A DNA stretch of 64,000 nucleotides from JBEDUK01 sp963781595 (GCA_963781595.1 CAWAGG010000006.1:744001-808000), one strand, 5' to 3'; counted from the first letter of the stretch, positions 8,437 to 17,601 are shown. Numbers and translations: made by a program. Notes: a model not told the origin generated them from the letters alone.

Positions 8437-10698
8437 CGCCGGGCAGCCGCCGACGGCCGGGATCGGCTCGCACCGTGTCCCCGGGTCGCCGACGCGCTGC
8501 GTTCCCGCGAACGGATCCGGCCCGTACGAGGCCAGGTCCGGGGTGATCGGCACGCTGATCGACGGACCACCCTGCCGGGTGATCGAGAACGTGTAGAGGT
8601 CGAAGTTGTCGCTCGGGTACGAGGTGTCCGCCTCGTCGATGTATTCGTCATAGGCGACCCCCAGCAGGTTGACGGGCCACGGGGTCCCGCACGGGGCGCC
8701 GGCCGGAACGAAGGGCGCTCCCAGGTGCAGGTCCGAGCAGCTCGGGAGCCCTTCGATCCCCGCGAACTTCGCATGGATGTCGCTGAACATCGGTTTGTTG
8801 TCGAACCACACCTGCTGGGTGTCGTAGTAGACGTTGCCGTCGGTGTCCTCGACGCGCAACAGCAGCGTGTACTTGCCGCTCCGGCACCGGTGGGTCGGAT
8901 CGGGGCACGCGCCGTCCATCACACCGAGCGGAAGCTGGCTGGCGCTGTCGAAGCAGAAGTCCTGCAGCTTGTAGACGTCGATCGTGGTGTTGAAGATCTG
9001 GATGCTCGTCTTGACGAACTGCGTCGTCAGGGCCCGCTCGCCGATCACCCAGTTCCACGGCGCCCGCTTGAGGGATTCGTCGGCCCCGTCGTAGCAGACC
9101 GGCGTCGGGAGCATCGACGACGTGAACGCCGCCGGATTGAATCCGACGTCGTTCGGACCCGGCAGGAACCCAAGCCCGTACCGCAGGTCGAAGCACCTGA
9201 TCTTGCGATCGTTGCAGTCGCCGACGAAGGCACTGCCCTTGACCGTCAGGCAACAGCCCACCGGCACGACCACGCCCGACGGACCGGGGGGGTCGACGAT
9301 CGGCGCGGTCGACGAGAACGGTCCCGGCGGTGTCTGGACCGGGTAACCGCCGACGCGCGAGATCCACACGAGCTTCTTGAACAGGTCGAACTGGATGCAG
9401 CAGCAGTGACGTTCTCCGCCCTCCAGGTGGGAGGAGACGCAGAGCCGAACCTCGTACGAGGACGGCGAGAACGTGGTGGTGTCGATCCATCCAAGCGTGC
9501 CCGCCGACACGGGTGACGTGCCTACCGCGCCGCCGCCCGGATAGGACACGCCGGCGCCGCTCCAATCGGCGTCGTCGTCGCAGGCCTGCCCCTCGACCTT
9601 GCGCCACTCCAACGTGTAGTGGTCGAACCCGCCCCCGCCGGCGCTCCCGACCACCTCGACCGTCATCCCGCCGAGCTGCTCGTTCAGCTCCTCGTCGGTG
9701 CACCCCGTCGGCCGGATCAGGTCGCAGATCAGCGGCGGGCAGAGGCAGATGCAGAACCTCCGGCAGACCAGGTCGCACAGCCAGGCGCACAGCTGATGGC
9801 AGAAGGGTTGGATCTTCAGCCGTTCGACGAGCGCGCCGAAGGCCTTGGCGTCCCGCGTGTCGACGGCCCGCACGAGCGCGCCCAATGCATCGGCGTCCTC
9901 CGCCAGGCGCTGCGAGACCTCCGCGAACGCGTGGATCTCACCCAGCGTGATCTCGCCCTCGGGTAGCGGACCGCAGAACGTGAAGCAGACGAGGACGCAC
10001 TCCCAGCTGCAGAACCAGAGGCACAGCCGCACGCACGCTTCGCCGATCCCGAACCCGGTGATGATCTCTTGGGCGCCTTCGCAGTCGCGCTCCTCGAACG
10101 CGCCGAAGATCTTTCCGAATCGCTCCTCGTCATCGGCGAGCTTCCCGACGACCTCCCCGGCGGCGCGGAGCTCCTCGAACAGGTTCGGCTGCCGGGCCGG
10201 CCGGCCGAGGTCGATCGGCAGGCATAGGAGGTTGCAGACGAGCTCGCATCGCACCGAGCACACCCAGCGGCACAGGAAGTAGCAGAATCGCTCGGCCTTC
10301 AGCTCGTCGACGAGCGCGCGGTACGCTTCCGGATCCTCACCCTCGACCGCCGCGGCCAGGCGGCGCAGGAGCCGTTCGTCCGCCGCGATCCTCGCCGTCA
10401 GCCGGGCGAACTCGCGCATCTCGGCGACCCCGAAGTCGCCTTCCGGGATCGGGAACGCCGCGCACAGGAGCTTGCAGACGCGCAGGCAGTACTTGCTGGA
10501 GAGCCACTCGCAGACCAGATGGCAGCGCTCGGCGACGCCGCCACGCTCGAGGCTCGCCTGGAAGCCCTCCCAGTCGACCGCCCGGAACGTGTCCACGGCT
10601 TCGGCGAACACGTCGGCATCGCCGGCGAGCTTGCCGATGGTCTGCCCCATCTCGCGAGCCAGCGCGATGGGATCGTCGGAGGACCGATCGTCGGCCAT
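8413..10698 (-). CDS. Large cysteine-repeat protein of unknown family
   Basis: 761 residues to the first stop. The N-terminal half holds four units of about 85 residues. Each has an acidic, Ala/Leu-rich helical part and a cysteine block of the form CxxxCxWxCxxxCxxxCxxxC (for example FCHQLCAWLCDLVCRRFCICLC at lower regularity). Cysteines every four residues would line one face of a helix. From about residue 330 the protein changes to Gly/Pro/Thr-rich beta-type sequence with more scattered cysteines. No signal peptide or membrane helix is evident. The start ATG at 10698 has GAGGAGGG upstream. A seven-base homopolymer near 8431 breaks the frame, and the true C-terminus probably ends at 8168. A SARP-type regulator lies upstream on the same strand. 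I recognise no family; metal binding, disulfide scaffolding or structural roles are all open. Confidence 0.8.
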   Translation of the reverse strand: MADDRSSDDPIALAREMGQTIGKLAGDADVFAEAVDTFRAVDWEGFQASLERGGVAERCHLVCEWLSSKYCLRVCKLLCAAFPIPEGDFGVAEMREFARLTARIAADERLLRRLAAAVEGEDPEAYRALVDELKAERFCYFLCRWVCSVRCELVCNLLCLPIDLGRPARQPNLFEELRAAGEVVGKLADDEERFGKIFGAFEERDCEGAQEIITGFGIGEACVRLCLWFCSWECVLVCFTFCGPLPEGEITLGEIHAFAEVSQRLAEDADALGALVRAVDTRDAKAFGALVERLKIQPFCHQLCAWLCDLVCRRFCICLCPPLICDLIRPTGCTDEELNEQLGGMTVEVVGSAGGGGFDHYTLEWRKVEGQACDDDADWSGAGVSYPGGGAVGTSPVSAGTLGWIDTTTFSPSSYEVRLCVSSHLEGGERHCCCIQFDLFKKLVWISRVGGYPVQTPPGPFSSTAPIVDPPGPSGVVVPVGCCLTVKGSAFVGDCNDRKIRCFDLRYGLGFLPGPNDVGFNPAAFTSSMLPTPVCYDGADESLKRAPWNWVIGERALTTQFVKTSIQIFNTTIDVYKLQDFCFDSASQLPLGVMDGACPDPTHRCRSGKYTLLLRVEDTDGNVYYDTQQVWFDNKPMFSDIHAKFAGIEGLPSCSDLHLGAPFVPAGAPCGTPWPVNLLGVAYDEYIDEADTSYPSDNFDLYTFSITRQGGPSISVPITPDLASYGPDPFAGTQRVGDPGTRCEPIPAVGGCPAPPRSRRR

Positions 10699-10824
10699 GG
10701 GGAGACGCCCTCCTCTCTGGTGCTACCCGGTCTCGAAGCACCATCCAGGGCGACCGTCACGTGGCCGTCAACGGCGCGTCACGTCGCTGCGTGGTCCGGT
10801 TCCTGTCCCGGGCGCGATCCGAGC

Positions 10825-11607
10825 TCAGGACGCCACGACGTGGAACAGCTTCGAGATCCCCTCGGACGGTTCGATGCCCAGATCGGCCATGAGCAGGTCG
10901 GCCAGCGCGCGGTACTGGCGTCGCGCTTCGCCATAGTTGCCCTCCGCGAGGTGCGCCGTGATGAGTGCCCTGTGCGCGCTCTCTCGCAGCGGATCGGCAT
11001 CGACGGCGGCGAGTCCCGTCTGGACGGCCTGGGCGTAGAACCCGGCCGACACCTGTCGCTCACACAACGACTCCAGCGCATGGAGCCGGAGCTGCCTGAA
11101 CCGTTCACGTTCGAACGTGATCCAGTCCTCGTACCACCCGGGCAGCAGGTCGCGCGTGAGCAGCGCCGCGTCCACGGACGCGACGTCGACCGACCCCTTG
11201 GGCCGGGTCACCGCGTTCGCGAGGACGATCGCGTCCTCCAGATCGACCTCGACGATTGGCGAGAGCCGAACGTTCGAGGGCGTCGCCTGAACGATCTCGT
11301 TGCCCGTCGAACGCAACCGCCAGAGCGCAGATCGCAGGTTCCCACCGGCGTGGCGCTCGTCCGAGTTCATCCACAACGTGCCAGCCAACGTCGCCCGCCG
11401 GACCGGATGGCGCTTCAGCGCGAGCAACGCGAGGAGGCGTTGAGCGCCCCACGCGAGATCGATCACGCGGTCCCGCCACGAGAGTTCGAACTCACCGACG
11501 AGGCGGAGTCTGGTCCGAGCGCCGACGACGTCGACGTCGATGGGTGCGATCCGCGAACCAGGGTCAGCGACAGACCCCGGCCGGCCGGTCCTGCCCGCTC
11601 CAGCCAT
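10825..11607 (-). CDS. SARP/BTAD-family transcriptional regulator
   Basis: A 260-residue protein with an N-terminal OmpR-type winged helix (about residues 30-125, VGEFELSWRDRVIDL to ALWRLR) and a bacterial transcriptional activator (BTAD) helical repeat domain (about 130-255, with LLPGWYEDWI and ADPLRESAHRALI). This is the compact SARP/AfsR architecture without an NTPase module. Members usually activate nearby accessory or secondary-metabolism genes by binding direct repeats overlapping the -35 region. It lies 126 bp upstream of the cysteine-repeat gene on the same strand and is divergent from the phospholipase D-like gene, so either is a candidate target. The target is an inference from position only. 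Confidence 0.88.
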   Translation of the reverse strand: MAGAGRTGRPGSVADPGSRIAPIDVDVVGARTRLRLVGEFELSWRDRVIDLAWGAQRLLALLALKRHPVRRATLAGTLWMNSDERHAGGNLRSALWRLRSTGNEIVQATPSNVRLSPIVEVDLEDAIVLANAVTRPKGSVDVASVDAALLTRDLLPGWYEDWITFERERFRQLRLHALESLCERQVSAGFYAQAVQTGLAAVDADPLRESAHRALITAHLAEGNYGEARRQYRALADLLMADLGIEPSEGISKLFHVVAS

Positions 11608-11833
11608 GAACGCCGTCCCTCACAGGGCCCGGCGCGCGGGGCGGGTGGCGGCGGATCGGCGCCGCCGGCCCGCGCTCCTCCGAGCCAGGCCCCCCCGTGT
11701 GCGTCCATCGTGTGTACATCTCCCGCGTGCGAAAGGTCAACCCCTATGCGCCGAACGTCCCTGACCTTCCATACGCGTGGGGGAACGGCTACCGTGGCCG
11801 CGCGGAGCGTCCGCGAGCGGGAGGTGATCCGCG

Positions 11834-13537
11834 ATGAGGGTCAAGCGGTCCAACAGCCAGACGGTGCAAGCGATCGCCGGGACGTATGCAGTGCTCCTCG
11901 GCTTCGACCTCGTCGACCCCGCGGGATGCCTCGGCTTCGGCATCCATCGGACCGATCACACAGAGGACGAGGCGTACTGGCTGCGCGGCATGAAGACGTT
12001 CGCCTCCGTCGTCTCGAACCCGGCGCCCGGCATGGACTTCTCGCTGGGCGAGCACCCGGTCCAGGGCTTCCAGTGGGGCGATTACACCGCGAAGCCCGAA
12101 CACGACTACACCTACCGCGTCGTCGCGTTCGGAGGGCAGCCGGCCCAGCTCGTCCCGATCAGCGAGGTGTCGGTCGAGGTGCGCACCGAGCCGGAGGACG
12201 ACGGCATGCACGGCATCTGGTTCAACCGAGGCGTCGCGGGCTCGCAGGCGTTCGTGAAGCATTTCGGCGCGTACACGCCGCCGGTCGGAGCGGGCGAGGA
12301 TCATCCTGCGTTCGCATGGCTCTCGCGCGGCCTCGGCGAGGCGTTCGTTCGATTCGTCGGGCGTGCTGCGGGCGCCGACTGGGGCCTGCGAGGCGCGTTC
12401 TACGAGTTCACCTGGGGAACCGCGCTCGGCGCGCTCGCCGGCGCGGTGGCCGCCGGCGCCGACGTGTCGCTCATCGTGCACGGCCGCGACAAGGACCCCG
12501 TCGGGGGCGAGGACAAGGACCGCACGGCGGCTGAGAACCGCGAGGCGGTCACGGCGGCGGGCCTGGACGACGTCGTGATCTGGCGGACGGCCGCGAACAA
12601 GGGCGCGCTCCAGCACAACAAGTTCCTCGTGCTCACCCACCTCGGTCAGCCCGTTGCGGTGTGGACCGGTTCGACGAACCTGACCCAGGGCGCCGTCTTC
12701 GGGCACCTCAACGTCGGGCACCTGATCAGCGACGCGCTCGTCGCGCAGCTGTTCCTCGACTACTGGGCGGCGATCGCCGACCAAGCGAACACGACGGCCG
12801 CGATGCGGACGTGGACCGAGGCCAACGACCCGGTCGACCTGAACGCGGACCCGGCGCCCGGGATGACGACGATCCTGTCCCCGCGCGCGACGAACAGCAC
12901 GTTGCTCGACTGGTACGCCGGGATCTTCGACGGCGCCTCCTCCAGCGCGCACATCACCGGGGCGTTCGGCATCCATCCGGCCTTCCGCGACAAGCTCGCC
13001 GTGGATCGGGACGTCGTGCGCACGGTGCTGTTGGATCGGAAGCCGGCCGCGGCTGACGGCCTGCCCGGGCCGGACCCCGACGTCCGGATCTCGTGGGGCG
13101 ATTACCTCCACCACGCGACGCTCGACCGGTGGGCGCAGGAGCACCTCACCGACTTCAACGCGTGGGTGAAGTTCATCCACACGAAGATCATCCTGGTCGA
13201 CCCGCTCACCGACGCGCCGACGGTGATCACCGGTTCGGCGAACTACTCGGACAACTCCACGACCGACAACGAGGAGAACTCGGTGGTGATCCGTGGCGGC
13301 GGCGCCGGCGACGGCGCGGACGAGGCGAGGCGCGTGGCGGACATCTACCTCACGGAGTACCAGCGCATCTTCATGCACTTCGTGTTCCGGGACGTGGCGA
13401 ACCGCGATCCGGCGGCCGCGGGCGCGGGGCCCGGTACGGCGCGGCTCGTCGAGGACGACACGTGGTCCGCCCGGTACTACGAGCCACCGGACGGTTGGCG
13501 CGCCAAGCAACGACGGACGTTCGCGGGGACGCTGTAG
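11834..13537 (+). CDS. Phospholipase D-like domain protein
   Basis: 567 residues with two HKD-type half sites. The first is HNKFLVLTHLG near residue 258, where the usual Asp is replaced, followed by TGSTNLT. The second, IHTKIILVD near 453, is canonical and followed by ITGSANYS. Two such motifs normally form one active site for phosphodiester hydrolysis or transfer via a phospho-His intermediate, on lipids or nucleic acids. The N-terminal 130 residues look like a beta-rich domain of unknown role. There is no signal peptide. The start ATG at 11834 has GGGAGGTGAT eight bases upstream. It is divergent from the SARP regulator with a 226-bp shared upstream region. The substrate is unknown. Confidence 0.85.
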   Translation: MRVKRSNSQTVQAIAGTYAVLLGFDLVDPAGCLGFGIHRTDHTEDEAYWLRGMKTFASVVSNPAPGMDFSLGEHPVQGFQWGDYTAKPEHDYTYRVVAFGGQPAQLVPISEVSVEVRTEPEDDGMHGIWFNRGVAGSQAFVKHFGAYTPPVGAGEDHPAFAWLSRGLGEAFVRFVGRAAGADWGLRGAFYEFTWGTALGALAGAVAAGADVSLIVHGRDKDPVGGEDKDRTAAENREAVTAAGLDDVVIWRTAANKGALQHNKFLVLTHLGQPVAVWTGSTNLTQGAVFGHLNVGHLISDALVAQLFLDYWAAIADQANTTAAMRTWTEANDPVDLNADPAPGMTTILSPRATNSTLLDWYAGIFDGASSSAHITGAFGIHPAFRDKLAVDRDVVRTVLLDRKPAAADGLPGPDPDVRISWGDYLHHATLDRWAQEHLTDFNAWVKFIHTKIILVDPLTDAPTVITGSANYSDNSTTDNEENSVVIRGGGAGDGADEARRVADIYLTEYQRIFMHFVFRDVANRDPAAAGAGPGTARLVEDDTWSARYYEPPDGWRAKQRRTFAGTL

Positions 13538-13569
13538 GCCGCGCGTTTCGCGGCGGAAGGCCGGCGGCC

Positions 13570-14892
13570 TCAGCGGCGACGGACGAGGCGCGCGAGGTAC
13601 AGCTTCGCGAACTCGAGCGACGGCACCTGCTCGTACCCATCGCTCGCGAACGGCTCGAACGCGTCGAGCATCAGGCCGGTGTTCTCCAGGAGCAACCGGA
13701 GGTCCGCGGGCGAGTAGCACCGCAGCGCCTGGGTTCCCGTGGTGGCGTCGTCCCAGAGCGGCGAGGCGCGCACCTGCATGCGGCACGAGTCTGCGTCGAA
13801 CATCCACTCGTGGGCGCGTTCGCCCTTCGGGAACCGCCCCGGCTGGCGGGGCGGCGGCGCCCATCCCCAGGGCGTCAGCACCTCGATCAGCACGCAGCCG
13901 TCGGGTTCGACCCAGTGCGCGACGTGCCGCAGGAGATCCCGCTGCTCGTCGTCCGACCCCGCGCCGAACCCGCCGAAGTACCCGACGACGTCGAACGGCC
14001 CGGGGAGGTCGACGCGCGCGAAGTCACCGGCCACCGCGACGACCGAATGCCCCCGCTCTGCCAGCGGCGATGCCCGGTATCCCGCGCCGGTCCCCAGCTC
14101 GAGGATCCGCTTCGCACCCGGCCCGACGAGCCGTTCGATCGCCGAGACCTGGCGCTCCGTTCGCGACGCGACATCGGCCTGCGGCTCCGGCTGGCGCCCC
14201 AGGCGGACCGGATCGCGTCCGGTGCTCACGTCCCCCAGGTCGGGGAGCCAGACGTCGGGCCGCCGCTCGTCGACGTCGCCGCCGGCCTCCAGGGCGGCGC
14301 GGACATCGAGCCCGATCGGCAGGGCGAGCCTCCCGGGCTGAGGTTCCGCGTCGATCGGATCGGGTGCCCATTCGCCCTCGAGGGTCTCGAGGCTGGAGGT
14401 GATCGGGACCCCGTAGCGCTCCGACAGCAGCCGGAGCCGGTCCGACGACCACAGATCCGACGTCTGCGGAACGAAGAGCGCGAGCACCCGGCTGAACCGT
14501 GACCGCCAGCCCTCGGTGCCGATCAGGACCCGTCCCCACGCTTCGGCGACGCCGAACACGACCGAGGCACCGAGCCCGCTCCAGCCCTGTGGATCGAGGA
14601 GCCATGGCTTCTCGGGGTCCGGTTCCTCACCGACCTGTTCGGGGACCCGATGCAAGGCGTAGAAGCCGCAGCTGCAGCCGTGGGCCGGCACGCCCTCCGC
14701 GTGGCGCTTCGTCCACGCACGACGGGTCACGCGGCTGACGGGGATCGCGCAGTTGGCCTCGTTCGACAGCGCGTCCCACGGCTGGTCGAACCAGGCCGAA
14801 TACAGTTCGCCGTTCGGAGACACCCGCCACCAGCGGAACCCGCGCGGCGCGGCCTCGCCGGCCGCGCCGGTGAACTCGCCGGAGACGCTCAC
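13570..14892 (-). CDS. SAM-dependent methyltransferase with N-terminal CxCGFYA domain
   Basis: 440 residues. The N-terminal part (about 1-210) opens with RGFRWWRVSPNG and contains GCSCGFYALH near 70, a pattern I have seen in actinobacterial proteins of unknown function. The C-terminal part is a class I methyltransferase: RILELGTGAGY near 265 is SAM motif I, and DVVGYFGGFG and VLIEVLTPWGW follow. Its start is the GTG at 14892, which overlaps the TGA of the 38-residue ORF upstream (GTGA), so the two are probably translated together. The open frame continues upstream to 16398 but only as antisense of the acyl-CoA dehydrogenase gene. The methyl acceptor is unknown. Confidence 0.82.
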   Translation of the reverse strand: MSVSGEFTGAAGEAAPRGFRWWRVSPNGELYSAWFDQPWDALSNEANCAIPVSRVTRRAWTKRHAEGVPAHGCSCGFYALHRVPEQVGEEPDPEKPWLLDPQGWSGLGASVVFGVAEAWGRVLIGTEGWRSRFSRVLALFVPQTSDLWSSDRLRLLSERYGVPITSSLETLEGEWAPDPIDAEPQPGRLALPIGLDVRAALEAGGDVDERRPDVWLPDLGDVSTGRDPVRLGRQPEPQADVASRTERQVSAIERLVGPGAKRILELGTGAGYRASPLAERGHSVVAVAGDFARVDLPGPFDVVGYFGGFGAGSDDEQRDLLRHVAHWVEPDGCVLIEVLTPWGWAPPPRQPGRFPKGERAHEWMFDADSCRMQVRASPLWDDATTGTQALRCYSPADLRLLLENTGLMLDAFEPFASDGYEQVPSLEFAKLYLARLVRRR

Positions 14893-15005
14893 CGAGCCGG
14901 GTCCTCGACCGGTGCCGGCCGAGCTGGGACCGGCTCGATGATGAAGGGGTCGGGCTCCTCCTCCCGGACGATCTCGACCTCGCGGATGATCTTCCCGATG
15001 TCCAT
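14889..15005 (-). CDS. 38-residue ORF coupled to the methyltransferase
   Basis: A short frame starting with ATG at 15005, eight bases after a strong GGGAGGGGG site, and ending in a TGA that shares bases with the GTG start of the methyltransferase. The peptide opens MDIGKIIREVEIVREEEP and ends in an acidic, Pro-rich tail (PVPARPAPVEDPAR). The amphipathic, charged head followed by a Pro/Glu tail does not look like random high-GC translation. The good ribosome site and 4-nt overlap argue that it is translated. It could be a small partner of the methyltransferase or a substrate peptide; neither is shown. Confidence 0.6.
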   Translation of the reverse strand: MDIGKIIREVEIVREEEPDPFIIEPVPARPAPVEDPAR

Positions 15006-15231
15006 CCGTCCCCCTCCCAAGGCTTCCCTGCCGGTGCGTACGCAAAGTCATACCCCTTCCGCGCCCGGAGCGACCTAGGGCGAAAGTCGGTTCTTTGCCT
15101 CCAGATGTCCAGGAACGGATGCACGCGGGGTCCGCGCGGGTGACGACGAACGGCGGCGGATCGTCCGCACCGTGTAGCGTCGACGCGGGCGGTGCCGGTC
15201 GCCGTGGCCGGCCCGACGAGGAAGGAGCCCC

Positions 15232-16446
15232 GTGGACTTCTCCTGGAACGAACGGGTCGAGGATCTCCGCGCACGCCTCCTCGCGTTCATGGACGAACGC
15301 GTCTACCCGGCGGAAGCCGTCCACCGCGCCCAGATCGAGGCCGCCGGCGATCCGTACGTCTACACGCCCGTGATGGACGACCTCAAGGCCGAAGCCCATG
15401 CCCGCGGCCTGTGGAACCTGTTCCTGCCGGATCCTCGGTGGGGCGGCGGACTGTCGAACCTGGAGTACGCGCCCCTGGCCGAGGTCACGGGATGGAGTCC
15501 CGCGATCGCCCCGGAGGCGCTGAACTGCTCGGCGCCGGACACGGGGAACATGGAGATCCTCGCGGAGTTCGGCACTTCCGAGCAGCAGGAGCGCTGGCTC
15601 CGGCCGCTCCTCGCCGGCGAGATCCGAAGCGGGTTCGCCATGACCGAACCCGACGTGGCGTCCAGCGACGCGGCGAACATCCGGAGCCAGATAGTAAGGC
15701 AGGGTGACGAGTACGTGCTCGACGGCCGCAAGTGGTGGACGACCGGCGCGATGAGCCCGCGCTGCAAGGTGCTGATCTTCATGGGTGTCACCGACCCGGA
15801 CGCCGACCGGTACCGGCGGCAGTCGATGGTGCTGGTGCCGATCGACGCGCCGGGCTTGAGCGTGGAACGCGGGCTGTCGGTGTTCGGCTACACGGGCGGC
15901 GGTGGCGACGCGGAGATAGTGTTCGACGACGTCCGCGTGCCGGTGTCGGAGAGCCTGCTGGGCGAGGAGGGCGGCGGGTTCGCGATCGCCCAGGCGCGGC
16001 TGGGCCCGGGACGGATCCACCACTGCATGCGCGCGATCGGCATGGCCGAGCGGGCGTTCGACCTGATGTGCCGGCGCGCGATCACCCGGAGCGCGTTCGG
16101 CAAGGAGCTCGCGCGCCAGGGCGTGATCCAGCGGTGGATCGCGGAGTCGCGGATCGAGATCGAACAGGCGCGGCTGCTGGTGCTCAAGACCGCGTGGCTG
16201 ATCGACACTCAGGGGAAGGACGCCGCGCGCGTGGAGGTCAGCGCGATCAAGGCTGCGGTCCCCAGGATGGCGGCGAAGGTGATCGACCGCGCGATCCAGG
16301 TGCACGGCGCGGCGGGCGTGTCGCAGGACACGCCGCTCCCGGAGCTGTACGCGTCGGTCCGAACCCTCCGGATCGCGGACGGGCCCGACGAGGTGCACGA
16401 GATGGTGATCGCCCGTCGCGAGCTGAAGCGGTTCCTCCCGGGATGA
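15232..16446 (+). CDS. Acyl-CoA dehydrogenase family protein
   Basis: 404 residues covering the whole acyl-CoA dehydrogenase fold: N-terminal helical domain, the FAD/substrate beta domain (FAMTEPDVASSD near 137-148, WWTTGA near 167) and the C-terminal helical bundle (RSAFGKELA, QVHGAAGVSQD near 365). These enzymes oxidise acyl-CoA to 2-enoyl-CoA and pass electrons to electron-transfer flavoprotein. The sequence resembles the C-terminal half of ACAD10/ACAD11-type proteins. The GTG at 15232 was chosen because GAAGGAG lies eight bases upstream and homology begins at once. Its stop overlaps the start of the phosphotransferase gene (ATGA), indicating a two-gene operon. Confidence 0.92.
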   Translation: MDFSWNERVEDLRARLLAFMDERVYPAEAVHRAQIEAAGDPYVYTPVMDDLKAEAHARGLWNLFLPDPRWGGGLSNLEYAPLAEVTGWSPAIAPEALNCSAPDTGNMEILAEFGTSEQQERWLRPLLAGEIRSGFAMTEPDVASSDAANIRSQIVRQGDEYVLDGRKWWTTGAMSPRCKVLIFMGVTDPDADRYRRQSMVLVPIDAPGLSVERGLSVFGYTGGGGDAEIVFDDVRVPVSESLLGEEGGGFAIAQARLGPGRIHHCMRAIGMAERAFDLMCRRAITRSAFGKELARQGVIQRWIAESRIEIEQARLLVLKTAWLIDTQGKDAARVEVSAIKAAVPRMAAKVIDRAIQVHGAAGVSQDTPLPELYASVRTLRIADGPDEVHEMVIARRELKRFLPG

Positions 16447-17525
16447 GCGAACCCGGCACGGTGCCGGCGGACGGCGAGGCCGGAACCGCGCGGGCCGTCG
16501 ACCCGGTGGGCCTCGCCCGGTACCTGTCGGCCGAGGTCCCGGCGTACGCGGGGACGTTCGACCTCGAACGCCTCGGCGACGGTCAGTCGTGCCTGACGTT
16601 CCTGGTCCGCGGCGACGGATGGGAGGTCGTGCTCCGCCGGCCGCCGCGCGGGGACCTGCCGCCGACGGCGTTCGACGTGACTCGCGAGTACCGCGTGATG
16701 CGTGCGCTCCACGCCGCCGACGCCGGCGTCCCGGTTCCGCGCGTGGTGGCGCTCTGCGAGGACCCGAGCGTGATCGGCGCCCCCTTCTACCTGATGGAGC
16801 GGATCGACGGCGCCGTGGTCCGGGGCGAGCTGCCGCGGGGGCTGTCCCGCGAGGTCGATCGCGCCGCGATGGCCGAGCAGCTGCTCGACACGCTCGTCGC
16901 GCTGCGAGCCGTGGACTTCGTCGCGGCCGGGCTGGAGCGGTTCGGCAGACCGGACGGCTACCTCGAACGGCAGCTCTGGCGGATGCGTGGCCTCTGGGAC
17001 ATGGCGCGGTTCCGCGAGATCCCGGAGATCGACGAGGTGGGGGTGTGGCTCGGGTCGAACCTCCCGACGCAGCGGCCGGCGGCGATCGTCCACGGTGACT
17101 TCAAGCTCGACAACGTCATCTTCGCGCCAACTGCCCCGGTGCGATTGCTGGCGGTCGTGGACTGGGAGATGTCGACGCTGGGCGATCCGCTGGCGGACCT
17201 GGGGTGGCTCCTGTACTTCTGGCGCGATCCGGGCGACGAGGCGTTCGGCCTGCGGGTGGCGACCGTGACGGACCTCGCCGGGTTCCCGCGGCGGCGCGAG
17301 CTGCTCGAGCGCTACGCGCGGGTGGCGGACCCCGAGCTGGACGAACGGACCGCCCGCTGGTACATGGCGCTCGCCGGCTGGAAGATCGCGATCATCATGG
17401 AGGGGTCGTACCGCCGGTTCCTCTCGGGGGTCGGTGACCATCCTGCCTTCGCCGAGCTCGAACGCGCGGTCCCGGCCCTCGCTCGCCGTTCGCTCGCCGC
17501 GGCGAGAGGAACGCTCCCTCATTGA
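16443..17525 (+). CDS. Phosphotransferase family protein (APH fold, ACAD10-like)
   Basis: 360 residues with the aminoglycoside phosphotransferase fold: a nucleotide-binding lobe with VVLRRPPRG near 70, catalytic IVHGDFKLDN near 220 (HGDxxxxN) and the metal-binding VDWEMSTLGDP near 240. In ACAD10 and ACAD11 a kinase of this kind is fused to an acyl-CoA dehydrogenase, and the pair phosphorylates and processes 4-hydroxyacyl-CoAs. Here the two functions sit in adjacent overlapping genes (ATGA at 16443). It is therefore more likely to act on a hydroxyacyl substrate than on an antibiotic, although substrate choice cannot be read from the sequence. Confidence 0.88.
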   Translation: MSEPGTVPADGEAGTARAVDPVGLARYLSAEVPAYAGTFDLERLGDGQSCLTFLVRGDGWEVVLRRPPRGDLPPTAFDVTREYRVMRALHAADAGVPVPRVVALCEDPSVIGAPFYLMERIDGAVVRGELPRGLSREVDRAAMAEQLLDTLVALRAVDFVAAGLERFGRPDGYLERQLWRMRGLWDMARFREIPEIDEVGVWLGSNLPTQRPAAIVHGDFKLDNVIFAPTAPVRLLAVVDWEMSTLGDPLADLGWLLYFWRDPGDEAFGLRVATVTDLAGFPRRRELLERYARVADPELDERTARWYMALAGWKIAIIMEGSYRRFLSGVGDHPAFAELERAVPALARRSLAAARGTLPH

Positions 17526-17601
17526 GCGGACACCTCGCGCGGTAGGGCGCCATCGGCTATCGTCGGCTATCGTCGGCTCTCGACGGAAGGGGGAACGCAC
17601 G

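Noticed and set aside
15236..16398. Extension of the methyltransferase frame up to 16398
   Set aside because: The extra part is antisense to the acyl-CoA dehydrogenase gene; the GTGA overlap with the 38-residue ORF gives a better start at 14892.
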